Source: Pasteurella skyensis | GTDB taxonomy: Bacteria; Pseudomonadota; Gammaproteobacteria; Enterobacterales; Pasteurellaceae | Direction of reading: 5' to 3' | NCBI RefSeq assembly: GCF_013377295.1 | Contig: NZ_CP016180.1 | Location: 1,674,001 to 1,738,000, forward strand | DNA length: 64,000 nt | Shown: in pieces, positions 27,423-36,252 of the stretch | Layout: every line of letters begins with the position of its first letter | How positions within the stretch are numbered: position 1 is the first letter of the stretch | The notes under the pieces: generated by a model | The model's database searches: none | The model's input: the letters and a program-made list of their open reading frames with translations, nothing else | What the model was told of the DNA's origin: nothing | Translations under genes and position numbers: made by a program

Positions 27423-28952
27423 ATGCTAACAATCTATACAAAAAAATATTTACCGTTAATGGGAATTTTTATATTAGTTGGGTGCCATCATTCTCAAATG
27501 CAACCAAAAACACAAGCATTAGATACACCTACAGCTCACTCTTCAGTGTTAATTAATGAGAAAGTAGATTCCACACCAACACCATTAGACGTATCAAAAC
27601 CTGTTAATTTTCAGCAAGCTGTTGATTATGTATTAAATCATTCAGATAAACTGTTAGCGGCTCAAGCAGGTTGGCAAGCCAGTCAACTACAAGCAGATGC
27701 TCTAGATTTACACAAACCCTTAATCAGAGTAAGTGGTATGACTGGACGTTATAATATAGAAACAGATATTAATACAGCTACACTAAAAGATCGTTTGCAG
27801 AATTATGGTTCGTTATTGTCACACAGTAGTGATATAGGTAATTTAATCAAAAAAATACCTGAACTAGCGCCAATATTGAAAAAAGGTGGAGCAGGATTAT
27901 CTCAAATTCCTTCCAATCTTCACTTACAAAAGCAAGATACTTTTTCCAAAGCCAGTATAATCGCATTATTACCACTTTATACAGGGGGGCGTATCGATGC
28001 TATTCAAGAATTTGCACAGGGGCGAGCCGATTCAAATGCAACTGAAATTGTCACAACTAAAGAAGAACTACTAAAAACCTTAATTAAACGTTATTTTCAA
28101 GTGCAATTAGCAGAACGAGTGGTTAAAGTACGAGAAGTTGCCTTAAAATCAGTTAAAGGACATAATCATTCTGCAATACGTATGCAACAACTAGGGATGA
28201 TTTCAAAAGTACAGCGTTTGCAAGCAACCGCAGCACTCTCTGATGCTGAATTTCAATTAGATAAAGCCAAAGATAATTTACGCCTTGCACAGCGAGCATT
28301 AGATTCATTGTTACAAGGTAAAAATATTAGTACAGCAACAACATTATTTGTAAAAAAACACAAATTAGCACCGCTATCTGCATTCCAAACAAAAGCACAG
28401 GCACATTACCCAATATTTGCCCAAATTAAAGCTAAAAGAAAACAAGCAAAAGCAATGGAGCAATTAAGTAATGCTGCTTGGAAACCAAATATTGCCGCTT
28501 TTGGTACTTATCAACTTAATAAGGATCATAACTGGGTCGTTGGTATCAATGCAAGTTGGACCTTACACAATTCTGTAGATAGAAGCAAAATGCAACAAGC
28601 CGCCAAAATGACATTGACCCAAATTGACGCTATTTATCGTCAAGTCGAAAAAGACATTAATTTATTAGTAGAAAAAAACTGGCTTGCGGTTGATGACACT
28701 CGACAACGCTACTACTCTCTTGCAAAAGAAGAAAAATTAGCACAACAAGTACTTCAACTACATCGAGCTGGTTTTAAAGAGGGTATCAATACAGTTATTG
28801 AATTAAATGATGCACAAGCAAAATTAGTTAAAATTCAAACTGAACGTGCTAATGTGGCTTATCAGTATGTGATAGCATTAGCAGAATTATTAGAATCAAC
28901 GGGAAATCTACATACTTTTGTAGATTATATTCCAACAAGTTTAAAGCATTAA
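27423..28952 (+). CDS. TolC-family outer-membrane efflux lipoprotein
   Basis: 509 residues with a lipoprotein-type signal ending in ILVGCHH (Cys near residue 22), then the repeated helical and barrel pattern of OEP proteins, e.g. LLPLYTGGRIDAIQEF near 184. It forms the outer-membrane duct of a tripartite exporter. It opens a four-gene operon with an HlyD adaptor and two ABC-2 permeases. The ribosome site GAGG lies seven bases before the ATG. Substrate unknown. Confidence 0.88.
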   Translation: MLTIYTKKYLPLMGIFILVGCHHSQMQPKTQALDTPTAHSSVLINEKVDSTPTPLDVSKPVNFQQAVDYVLNHSDKLLAAQAGWQASQLQADALDLHKPLIRVSGMTGRYNIETDINTATLKDRLQNYGSLLSHSSDIGNLIKKIPELAPILKKGGAGLSQIPSNLHLQKQDTFSKASIIALLPLYTGGRIDAIQEFAQGRADSNATEIVTTKEELLKTLIKRYFQVQLAERVVKVREVALKSVKGHNHSAIRMQQLGMISKVQRLQATAALSDAEFQLDKAKDNLRLAQRALDSLLQGKNISTATTLFVKKHKLAPLSAFQTKAQAHYPIFAQIKAKRKQAKAMEQLSNAAWKPNIAAFGTYQLNKDHNWVVGINASWTLHNSVDRSKMQQAAKMTLTQIDAIYRQVEKDINLLVEKNWLAVDDTRQRYYSLAKEEKLAQQVLQLHRAGFKEGINTVIELNDAQAKLVKIQTERANVAYQYVIALAELLESTGNLHTFVDYIPTSLKH

Positions 28953-28969
28953 AATAAAGTGAGAATACA

Positions 28970-29974
28970 ATGAAAGAAAACACTAAAAAAGCACTGAAAC
29001 CTATTCTAGGATTAGTTATATTAGGTCTTGTTATTGTCTTCATTATTTGTGGATATTTAAAGGTCTCTGAGCCTGAACCTGTAGTATTACAGGGGCAAAT
29101 GGAAGCCCACGAGGTAAATATTGCCAGTAAAATATCTGGACGTATTGATAAAATTTATATTCAAGAAGGCGATAAAATCACAAAAGGCTCACCAATTTTA
29201 CATTTTGATAGCCCTGAGATTGCCGCCAAAGTTGCTCAAGCTGAAGCAGTTCGAGATGCAGCCTCTTCGGTAGCAAATAAAGCAGAATCAGGAGCAAGAA
29301 CCCAAGAAAAAGAAATGGCTTTTAAGCAAATGCAACGTGCAAAAGCGGGTTTGGATGTAATGAAAAAAACGTGGAAAAGGGTGAAAACATTAGCAAAAGA
29401 AGGACTATTGAGCCAACAAAAAGCGGATGAAGTAAAAGCAAAATACCTCAGTTCACAAAAATTATACGAGATCGCAAAAGCACAATATGAAATGGCACAA
29501 GAAGGTGCAAGAAAAGAAGATATTTCAGCTGCAAAAGCTAAAGCTCGTCAAGGTCAAGCTGTATTTGATGAAGCCTTAGTGGCAAAAGATGAAACTCAAT
29601 TGAAAAGCCCTGTTGATGGTGAAGTTGCAGAAATTGTGCCAAATGTAGGTGAGATTATTGCCAAAGGTGTACCTGTTGTCACAGTTGTGAATTTACAAGA
29701 TCAACGTTTAGAGTTAAATGTCCGTGAAGATTACCTTAAACATTTTGCGATTAACCAAACTTTTGAAGGGGTTATTCCTGCACTGGATAATTTAAAGGTA
29801 ACCTTTAAAGTCTATGCAAGTTCTGTTTTACCCGATTTTGCAACATGGAGACCAACTCGTACCGATCAAGGTTTTGATATGCGGACCTTCTTAGTAAAAT
29901 CACACCCTGAAAAGCCGATCGAAAAAATGCGTCCAGGTATGAGTGTGTTAGTTGAGTTACCAAGAGGCGAATAA
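28970..29974 (+). CDS. HlyD-family periplasmic adaptor
   Basis: 334 residues: one N-terminal membrane anchor (about 12-31), a biotinyl-lipoyl segment (GQMEAHEVNIASKISGRIDK), a long alpha hairpin (about 90-190), the second lipoyl half with SPVDGEVAEIVPNVGE, and a beta-barrel end. It couples the inner-membrane permeases to the TolC-like protein encoded just upstream (17-base gap). Confidence 0.9.
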   Translation: MKENTKKALKPILGLVILGLVIVFIICGYLKVSEPEPVVLQGQMEAHEVNIASKISGRIDKIYIQEGDKITKGSPILHFDSPEIAAKVAQAEAVRDAASSVANKAESGARTQEKEMAFKQMQRAKAGLDVMKKTWKRVKTLAKEGLLSQQKADEVKAKYLSSQKLYEIAKAQYEMAQEGARKEDISAAKAKARQGQAVFDEALVAKDETQLKSPVDGEVAEIVPNVGEIIAKGVPVVTVVNLQDQRLELNVREDYLKHFAINQTFEGVIPALDNLKVTFKVYASSVLPDFATWRPTRTDQGFDMRTFLVKSHPEKPIEKMRPGMSVLVELPRGE

Positions 29975-29977
29975 TCA

Positions 29978-31186
29978 ATGTTGAGTTTATGGCGTATCTT
30001 CGTACGTAGTGCGGTGTGGGAATGGCGGATTATTCAACGTCACCGTGTAGAGCGAGTATTGCTGGTTTTACTACCAGCACTAACTATTGGCTTAATTTGG
30101 TATACCTTCTCAGCCTCACAAGTACGTAATTTACCCATTGGTGTCATTGATAAAGAAAATACCACATTATCCAGAAAATTAATTTCAATGGTCAACGCAT
30201 CTCCTAATGTTGCTGTAGTTAAACATTTTCGAGATGCTCAAGAAATGCAACACGCTTTACGAGAGACACAGGTTTATGCCTCTATAATTATTCCTGAGAA
30301 TTTTTCTCATCGTATCCATCAACTCCAACCAAGTCCAGTTACCCTTGTAGTTAATGCTCAATACGGAACTCATTCAGGAATCATTCAATCTGGTGTTGGT
30401 AGTGCCATAAGGACTTTCTCAGCAGGAATTGAACTACGTCTACGCACCAAAATGGGAATGACGAAACAGCAGGCTCTTGATGCTCTGATTCCGATTAAAC
30501 CCAATGTCAAAATGGCATTTAATCAATCTCTTAATTATCAACAGTTTTTGGCAAGTACCATTATTCCTGCTTTGTTACATATTTTAGCCACAGTAGTCGG
30601 AGTAGGCGTGATAGGGAGAGAATTACGTCATAGCACACTTGGTTGGTGGTTTGCTGGTGTATCCAAATACGACAGTGAGCAAGTTCCTCGTGTGTTAGCC
30701 CTCTTTGTTGCTTTAATGGGAAAGCTATTTTGGCATTCATTAATATTTTGTGGTTGGATGACCATTTCAATTGTACTGGTGACTTGGCATAATTCTCCTC
30801 CCCTTGCCAATTTATGTATCACTATATTGAATGGCTGGTTATTAATGATTATTTCTTTATGGCTTGGCATCGTCTTAACGGCAATGGCAATGTCTAACCG
30901 AATGGGTTTATCTAATGCGGGGATTATCACTGCTCCTGCATTTGCATTTTCAGGTGTAACCTATCCATTAGTGGCAATGCCTAAAGCTGCGCAAATTATT
31001 GCAACAATGTTACCGCTTACTCACTATTTACAATCACAAATTGCTCAAATCCAAACTCAACAAAGTTGGCATTTAGGATTATCAACCAGCTATAATTTTA
31101 TCATTGCACTTATCATACTAATGATATTAGGAACACTATTTACAACTATCGCATTGAAACGTAAGCACCGTTGGGGAATGAGATAA
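29978..31186 (+). CDS. ABC-2 type permease (first of two)
   Basis: 402 residues: one N-terminal membrane helix (about 27-45), an extracytoplasmic domain with LPIGVIDKENTTLSRKL (about 51-67), then five to six membrane helices from about residue 190, including a late GVTYPLVAMPKAAQ. This is the YhhJ/YbhR topology. It starts three bases after the adaptor stop. No ATPase domain is fused. Confidence 0.88.
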   Translation: MLSLWRIFVRSAVWEWRIIQRHRVERVLLVLLPALTIGLIWYTFSASQVRNLPIGVIDKENTTLSRKLISMVNASPNVAVVKHFRDAQEMQHALRETQVYASIIIPENFSHRIHQLQPSPVTLVVNAQYGTHSGIIQSGVGSAIRTFSAGIELRLRTKMGMTKQQALDALIPIKPNVKMAFNQSLNYQQFLASTIIPALLHILATVVGVGVIGRELRHSTLGWWFAGVSKYDSEQVPRVLALFVALMGKLFWHSLIFCGWMTISIVLVTWHNSPPLANLCITILNGWLLMIISLWLGIVLTAMAMSNRMGLSNAGIITAPAFAFSGVTYPLVAMPKAAQIIATMLPLTHYLQSQIAQIQTQQSWHLGLSTSYNFIIALIILMILGTLFTTIALKRKHRWGMR

Positions 31187-32304
31187 TGAATACCTTTTTT
31201 ACAGCAATAAAAGAGACCTTTAAAAGTATTTTTACTGATGCAGGCGTATTATTACTGTTAATTATCGCCCCTGTTATTTATGGATTATATTATCCACTAC
31301 CTTATAGCACAGAGATCGTTCGTAATGTTCCTGTTGCTATTGTCGATAATGCTCACGATAGTTTATCTCGTAAAATGATCCGAATGATTACAGCAACGCC
31401 AACAGTAACCGCAGAAGTTGTTAGCAATGAAAGACAAGCCAAACAGCTATTACTTGAAGATAAAATACTGGCATTAATGGTTATTCCTGAAAATTTACAA
31501 CGCAATGTAATTTTAGGGAAACCAGCAACCGTCAATATGATAGGTAATGGAAGCTATGTTCTTGCCAGTAAATACGCACAACAATCAATGGCAAGTGCAG
31601 TACTCACTTTATCCGCAGGAGTGGAAATTAAAAAATTATTACCTTTTGCAAAAAGTTATCAAAAAGTGACCGCTATCAGAGAACCTGTACCATTACAAAT
31701 TCAGCCTCTTTATAACCAAACAGAAGGTTATGGAAGTTATGTCGTACCAGCCGTTGCATGGTTGATTTTACAACAAACGTTATTGATTGCTTGTGCAATG
31801 TTAGTAAGTACTTGGTATGAAAAACACAACGCTTATGCAACCGCAACTCAATGGCTAGGGCGTTTAACCACGATTAGCTTAATTCATTACATTATTTGCT
31901 TAGGCTACACAGGCAGTATGTTTAGCTTCTGGGGATACCCATCAGGCGCAAATCCAATCGGAAATTTACTTCTCATTGCTCTATTTTCTCCTTGTGTTGC
32001 AACTTTGGGCTGTTTATTAGGACTACTTATCAAAGACCGTGAACGTACAATGCAAATTCTCGTCTTTTCTGCATTACCAATGTATTTTATGAGTGGTTTC
32101 TCGTGGCCAGCAGACTTATTGCCAACAGTATTACAATATCTACGTTGGATCTTCCCAAGTACCTCTGTCATTCAAGCAGGGGTGAGTTTGAATCAACTCG
32201 GTGGCACCGTACTTGAAAATCTACACTATTTTATTGCCTTAGGCATCATTACTTGGCTTGGTTTAGCAATGCTGTTTTGGTTTGGGAGAGAAAAAGAGCA
32301 TTAA
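31186..32304 (+). CDS. ABC-2 type permease (second of two)
   Basis: About 372 residues from the ATG at 31186, which overlaps the preceding stop (TAATG); a TTG five codons earlier is less likely. Same topology as its neighbour: N-terminal helix, VPVAIVDNAHDSLSRKM in the periplasmic domain, then membrane helices with SGFSWPADLLP near 310. The pair presumably forms a heterodimer. No ABC ATPase gene lies before the LysE-type gene that ends convergently at 32314. Confidence 0.88.
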   Translation: MNTFFTAIKETFKSIFTDAGVLLLLIIAPVIYGLYYPLPYSTEIVRNVPVAIVDNAHDSLSRKMIRMITATPTVTAEVVSNERQAKQLLLEDKILALMVIPENLQRNVILGKPATVNMIGNGSYVLASKYAQQSMASAVLTLSAGVEIKKLLPFAKSYQKVTAIREPVPLQIQPLYNQTEGYGSYVVPAVAWLILQQTLLIACAMLVSTWYEKHNAYATATQWLGRLTTISLIHYIICLGYTGSMFSFWGYPSGANPIGNLLLIALFSPCVATLGCLLGLLIKDRERTMQILVFSALPMYFMSGFSWPADLLPTVLQYLRWIFPSTSVIQAGVSLNQLGGTVLENLHYFIALGIITWLGLAMLFWFGREKEH

Positions 32305-32313
32305 GTATTACAC

Positions 32314-32934
32314 CTAAACAAAAAACAGCAATCCGTTATAAATCAAATTCAACCCAAAAAATAGGAAAACTAACCCTGATCCATTATCAATATAGCGGTT
32401 ATATTTTGCATAAAATTTACAAATAACTTGACGAGAGAATAATAGTGCAACGAGGGAAAAATAGATTAAAGTACTAAAAAACAAAATGGCTAATACTGAA
32501 AAATAATCTTCAATATTAACAAGTTGTGCAGTATAACCAGATAATATACTACTAAAAAAAACCACCGCTTTTGCATTAGCAAGATTAATCATAAATCCAT
32601 CTAAAATTTCTTTTTTTGCAGATGTTTTTTCAGTAAAAGCTCTTTCATCAAATTGAGCATTTTCTTTGACCCTTACCATTTTAAAACCCGTATAACCTAA
32701 GAAACTTCCCCCTAAAATCATAATAAGGTAGTTCAAAAAAGGCACATCCTTGACCAAAAGTCCTAAGCCAAAAATAACCACAATTGCCCAAAAAGCCACC
32801 CCTAAGGAGATACCAATTGCCGCAAATATGGCATTACGACTATTACTACTCGCCGCTCGACGACTAATATAGAAAAAATCAGGACCTGGGCTTACTAATC
32901 CTGCTAGCTGTACAAAGAAAAGGGTTAATAGCAT
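32314..32934 (-). CDS. LysE/RhtB family amino-acid exporter
   Basis: 206-residue inner-membrane protein of six hydrophobic segments with the family start LAGLVSPGPDFFYISR. It exports amino acids or related metabolites; the substrate cannot be assigned. In H. influenzae, as I recall it, a LysE-type gene directly follows pgpA; here the DUF3829 gene lies between them on the other strand. Confidence 0.88.
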   Translation of the reverse strand: MLLTLFFVQLAGLVSPGPDFFYISRRAASSNSRNAIFAAIGISLGVAFWAIVVIFGLGLLVKDVPFLNYLIMILGGSFLGYTGFKMVRVKENAQFDERAFTEKTSAKKEILDGFMINLANAKAVVFFSSILSGYTAQLVNIEDYFSVLAILFFSTLIYFSLVALLFSRQVICKFYAKYNRYIDNGSGLVFLFFGLNLIYNGLLFFV

Positions 32935-32997
32935 ATCAATTTTCCTATCAAAAAATCTAAGTTTGTTAAAGCATATATTACAATCTAAGTATTCTCA

Positions 32998-33032
32998 AAT
33001 ACTATTTTTATCATAATACTAAAAATAGTATT
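32998..33032. repeat. Perfect 13-bp inverted repeat between a LysE-type gene and the DUF3829 gene
   Basis: AATACTATTTTTA (32998-33010) and its exact complement TAAAAATAGTATT (33020-33032) are separated by nine bases. With almost no GC it is a poor terminator; it could be an operator for the divergent LysE-type gene, as LysE family genes often have adjacent regulators, but none is encoded here. Confidence 0.5.
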
Positions 33033-33156
33033 ATCGTAAAGAAAGACCTCTGACAGTCTCCACTGCATATTTGTTTTATATGAAAATTTATACTAGAATG
33101 TTAGACAGTAGTATAATTTTTGTTACAAAAACTAATGGAAATTAGCTACAAGATTG

Positions 33157-33255
33157 TAGCTATTGTAGCTATTGTAGCTATTGTAGCTATTGTAGCTATT
33201 GTAGCTATTGTAGCTATTGTAGCTATTGTAGCTATTGTAGCTATTGTAGCTATTG
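33157..33255 (+). repeat. Eleven perfect tandem copies of TAGCTATTG (9-bp repeat)
   Basis: Units begin every nine bases from 33157 to 33247 with no mismatch; a degenerate TAGCTA lies just upstream at 33143. The tract ends 31 bases before the ATG at 33287. It lies between TATAAT-like -10 boxes (33089, 33112) and the ribosome site, probably in the 5' leader. Perfect short repeats like this change copy number by slippage and mediate phase variation in Pasteurellaceae. Confidence 0.95.
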
Positions 33256-33286
33256 TTAAATAGTTTAAATCTGAAAAGGATAAAAA

Positions 33287-34201
33287 ATGAAAACATTATT
33301 CAAAACCATCGTAATTGTTACAGTAGCAATGTCGTCTCAAGCATTCTCTCAAGACCTATCAGTAAAGACCAATGCCTATATTAAATGTTATAACGGAATT
33401 TCAGGTCGAGCTATCGACAGCATAAATCGTTATGAAAGCTGGGTTAAAGATATGAAAAAAGGTCCAACGGGTAAAGAAAGAATTGTTTATGGACTTTATA
33501 CTTTACATGATCACGTTATCAAAGACTGTAAAGAAAATATACCAGTAGCCGTTGCAGTGGAGCCTAAACAAGAAGAGTTAGATCAAGCGGCAGATAATTA
33601 TTTAAAAGCAACATTGGCTTTAAATGAAAAAATTAATGAAGCAAATCGTTATTATGATCGTGAAAACTATAAAGATGACAATTTTGCCAAAGGTAAAAAA
33701 ATGCATAAGCCATTAGCTACCGCTATGGAAAATTTTCTTAAAGCTCACGATGAACTTTCTAAACAGCTAGAAGAAGTTAATAATAATGCAATGAAAGCCC
33801 AGTTGGTAGAAATAGAAAAAAACTATGGCAAAAAATTTAATTATTGGATGCTTTCAACGATGATAGAAGCAAAACCAGCGGTTAACCTTTTATCTAAAGA
33901 GCAATTTGATGTAGAAAAAGCAAAATCATTGATAAGTGCTTATGAAGACAGTGCTGATAAATTAATTGAGCAAATCAAAGCGGATACATCTGTAGAAATG
34001 GCTCGCTATGCGACTTTACCTATGACGATTGATAACTATCGTAAAGCACTTAAAGAACGTATGCGTCGAGTAAGAGATAAAAAACCTTATTCTACTGGCG
34101 AAAAAATGCAATTAAACCCAAGTTCTGGTTGGATGGTAAACGGAAGTCCTTATAAAGTAATGGATACTTATAATAAATTAATCGAAGCAGTTAATCGCTA
34201 A
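33287..34201 (+). CDS. Secreted DUF3829 (YiiG-like) protein
   Basis: 304 residues with a cleavable signal peptide (MKTLFKTIVIVTVAMSSQAF, cleavage about 20-22). The mature part is helical, charged and rich in Lys, Glu and Tyr, with two cysteines (CYNGI, about 34; KDCKEN, about 84) that may pair. The pattern INEANRYYDRENYKDDNFAKGK near 115 fits DUF3829/YiiG proteins, of unknown function. Unlike YiiG of E. coli it has no lipobox. Expression is probably tunable through the 9-bp repeat just upstream. Confidence 0.75.
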   Translation: MKTLFKTIVIVTVAMSSQAFSQDLSVKTNAYIKCYNGISGRAIDSINRYESWVKDMKKGPTGKERIVYGLYTLHDHVIKDCKENIPVAVAVEPKQEELDQAADNYLKATLALNEKINEANRYYDRENYKDDNFAKGKKMHKPLATAMENFLKAHDELSKQLEEVNNNAMKAQLVEIEKNYGKKFNYWMLSTMIEAKPAVNLLSKEQFDVEKAKSLISAYEDSADKLIEQIKADTSVEMARYATLPMTIDNYRKALKERMRRVRDKKPYSTGEKMQLNPSSGWMVNGSPYKVMDTYNKLIEAVNR

Positions 34202-34224
34202 TTTGAATTAAAGATATGTTAAAT

Positions 34225-34266
34225 AACACCACAAAAATTAACAACAATTTTTGTGGTGTTTTTTTA
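34225..34266. terminator. Intrinsic terminator after the DUF3829 gene
   Basis: AACACCACAAAAATT and AATTTTTGTGGTGTT form a 15-pair perfect stem with a six-base loop, followed by a T-run. It overlaps the end of the convergent pgpA gene by a few bases and may serve both. Confidence 0.9.
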
Positions 34267-34746
34267 TAGGGAAAGTAATACAAAATGGAGAATATAAAGT
34301 GTCACTAGAGAATAAACAGCCGCCAAAATATCATCAACCATAATTCCTAAACCGCCTTTTAGTGTTTGATCAAACTGTTTTATAGGATAGGGTTTAACAA
34401 TATCAAAAAAGCGGAATACAATAAACGTAAGTCCATAAAAGGTATAATCATACTGAGGTAAAAAAGCAAAAATTAAAAATATAGCAACAATTTCATCCCA
34501 TACAATACGCCCATCATCGTGAACACCTAAATCTTGACTGGTTTTTTCACAGATATAGCAACCTGAAATAAAAGAAATCACAGTAAGTATCATAAAAAAG
34601 AGTGATGAAGCGGTAAGATCCCATAAAAAAATTGCAAAAACCATACCACCTAATGTTCCCCAAGTACCAGGGGCTGGTTTGATTAGACCAGAGCCAAAAC
34701 CAAAGGCAAGTAAATGAATAGGATTTTTAAGATTAATAGGTTTCAT
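34264..34746 (-). CDS. pgpA: Phosphatidylglycerophosphatase A
   Basis: 160-residue inner-membrane phosphatase making phosphatidylglycerol from PGP. Visible motifs: FGFGSGLIKPAPGTWGTLGG (about 15-34), DDGRIVWDEIVA and the late GGLGIMVDDILAAVYS with the conserved Asp pair. The ATG at 34746 was chosen; the longer frame begins with TTG inside thiL. It follows thiL by 19 bases. Confidence 0.93.
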   Translation of the reverse strand: MKPINLKNPIHLLAFGFGSGLIKPAPGTWGTLGGMVFAIFLWDLTASSLFFMILTVISFISGCYICEKTSQDLGVHDDGRIVWDEIVAIFLIFAFLPQYDYTFYGLTFIVFRFFDIVKPYPIKQFDQTLKGGLGIMVDDILAAVYSLVTLYILHFVLLSL

Positions 34747-34765
34747 TATTGTATTACATTTTAAT

Positions 34766-35719
34766 TTATAAAAAATGGTCAAACCCTGCTTGTACAGGAA
34801 GCTGTTCCTCTTTGCCCTCTCTTAATAAGGTTAAGCCAGATTGGGTGATTTTACCAATACAACTACATTTTATATCTAAGTGAGCAATGGCTTGCTTAAA
34901 AGCCTCTACCTTATCAGGAGCAATGGTAAAGCAAAGTTCATAGTCTTCCCCTCCAGTTAAAGCAAAAGTTTCTGCTAGTCGTGGATATTCATTTACAAGC
35001 TGTAATGAGAGAGGTAAATCTTGCAAATTCAGTTCTGCCCCACATTGACTGCGCTCTAAAATATGCCCTAAATCTGCCAACAGTCCATCTGAAATATCAA
35101 TGGCACATTGCGAATATTGATTAAGTAACAAACCTAGTTCTATCCTAGGTGTAGGGTTTAAATGACGTTGTAATAAGTATTGTTGTTGCTCTGTTTCATT
35201 TTTAGTTTGATTAAATAACAGTGCTAAACCTGCTTTACTATCACCAAGTGTACCTGATACAAAAACCAAATCATCAATCTGGGCTTTATGACGATATAAT
35301 CCAGCCCCTTTTTCTAATACCCCTTGAGCCGTAATAGTAATAGATAATGCTCCCTTAGTGGTATCACCGCCAATTAATTCCACATTATAATGATCTAAAA
35401 TAGCAAATAACCCTCTGCTAAATTCAGTCAGCCAGTAATCATCAACTTTCGGTAAGGTTAAAGCCAACGAAATCCATTTAGGCATTGCCCCCATTGCCGC
35501 CAAATCGCTTAAATTGACAGCAACAGATTTATAGGCTAAATCATAAGGCGAGATATCAGGAAGAAAATGTGTTCCAGCAACCAAAGTATCCGTGGTAATC
35601 GCTAACTGTTGTTGTGGTTCTAATTCAATGACCGCACAATCATCACCAATGGACAATACGGCAGATTGCTCTGCTTTCTGGCGAGTAAAATATTGCTTAA
35701 TTACATCAAATTCATTCAT
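34766..35719 (-). CDS. thiL: Thiamine-monophosphate kinase
   Basis: 317 residues; phosphorylates thiamine monophosphate to the active diphosphate. Motifs: SIGDDCAVIEL (about 24), TTDTLVAGTHF (about 41), AVNLSDLAAMGA (about 68), GGDTTKGALSITIT (about 117) and TGGEDYELCFT (about 258). It is located between nusB and pgpA, the conserved order. Confidence 0.95.
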   Translation of the reverse strand: MNEFDVIKQYFTRQKAEQSAVLSIGDDCAVIELEPQQQLAITTDTLVAGTHFLPDISPYDLAYKSVAVNLSDLAAMGAMPKWISLALTLPKVDDYWLTEFSRGLFAILDHYNVELIGGDTTKGALSITITAQGVLEKGAGLYRHKAQIDDLVFVSGTLGDSKAGLALLFNQTKNETEQQQYLLQRHLNPTPRIELGLLLNQYSQCAIDISDGLLADLGHILERSQCGAELNLQDLPLSLQLVNEYPRLAETFALTGGEDYELCFTIAPDKVEAFKQAIAHLDIKCSCIGKITQSGLTLLREGKEEQLPVQAGFDHFL

Positions 35720-35731
35720 TTTTTTATACTC

Positions 35732-36145
35732 TTATTTACGTCCTAGAGCAGGCGCTAATTTATCTAAAATGCCGTTTACATATTTATGGCTATCATCAGA
35801 GCCAAATACTTTGGCAACTTCAATCGCTTCATTGATGACCACTTTATAAGGTACATCCAGTTGGAATTTTAATTCATAGCTTGCTACTCGTAAAATTGAA
35901 TACTCAATAGGATCAAGATCATCTTGACTACGATCTAAATAAGGTTGAAAAGCTTCATCAACCTCTGTGATATGTTCAACAGTTCCCAGTAATAATTTAC
36001 GGAAATATGGAACATCAACGCCCTTCATATCTTGATCAGTCATAAACGAAACTTCAACTTCTTCAATTGAGTTTTTAGATATAAACCAAGAATACAGTGC
36101 TTGAACCGCACATTCACGAGCTCGACGACGTGGAGAAACTTTCAT
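35732..36145 (-). CDS. nusB: Transcription antitermination factor NusB
   Basis: 137 residues from the ATG at 36145 (AGAGG upstream); an in-frame start 90 bases earlier would run through an uptake-signal region and is rejected. The N-terminus [17 protein letters not shown] and the [36 protein letters not shown] end are typical. It binds boxA RNA with NusE for rRNA antitermination. ribH, often upstream, is absent; comE precedes it instead. Confidence 0.95.
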   Translation of the reverse strand: MKVSPRRRARECAVQALYSWFISKNSIEEVEVSFMTDQDMKGVDVPYFRKLLLGTVEHITEVDEAFQPYLDRSQDDLDPIEYSILRVASYELKFQLDVPYKVVINEAIEVAKVFGSDDSHKYVNGILDKLAPALGRK

Positions 36146-36252
36146 ATAACCTCTATAAAATATAATTTTGCAAAATTTGTTAAAGATCTTACCGCTTGCT
36201 GTATGCTTTTTAGCAACAAGATCAAAAGATAGCAAATTTTATCATAATTTTA

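Larger units (their letters stand above)
32935..33286. other. 352-base gap: inverted repeat, promoter-like boxes and 9-bp tandem repeat
   Basis: From left to right it holds a perfect 13-bp inverted repeat (32998-33032), TATACT (33089-33094) and TATAAT (33112-33117) hexamers, the repeat tract (33157-33255), and AAAAGGAT as the ribosome site of the gene at 33287. No coding sequence was seen. Confidence 0.7.

Noticed and set aside
33157-33255. Repeat tract as a CRISPR array
   Set aside because: Units are nine bases with no spacers and no cas genes nearby.
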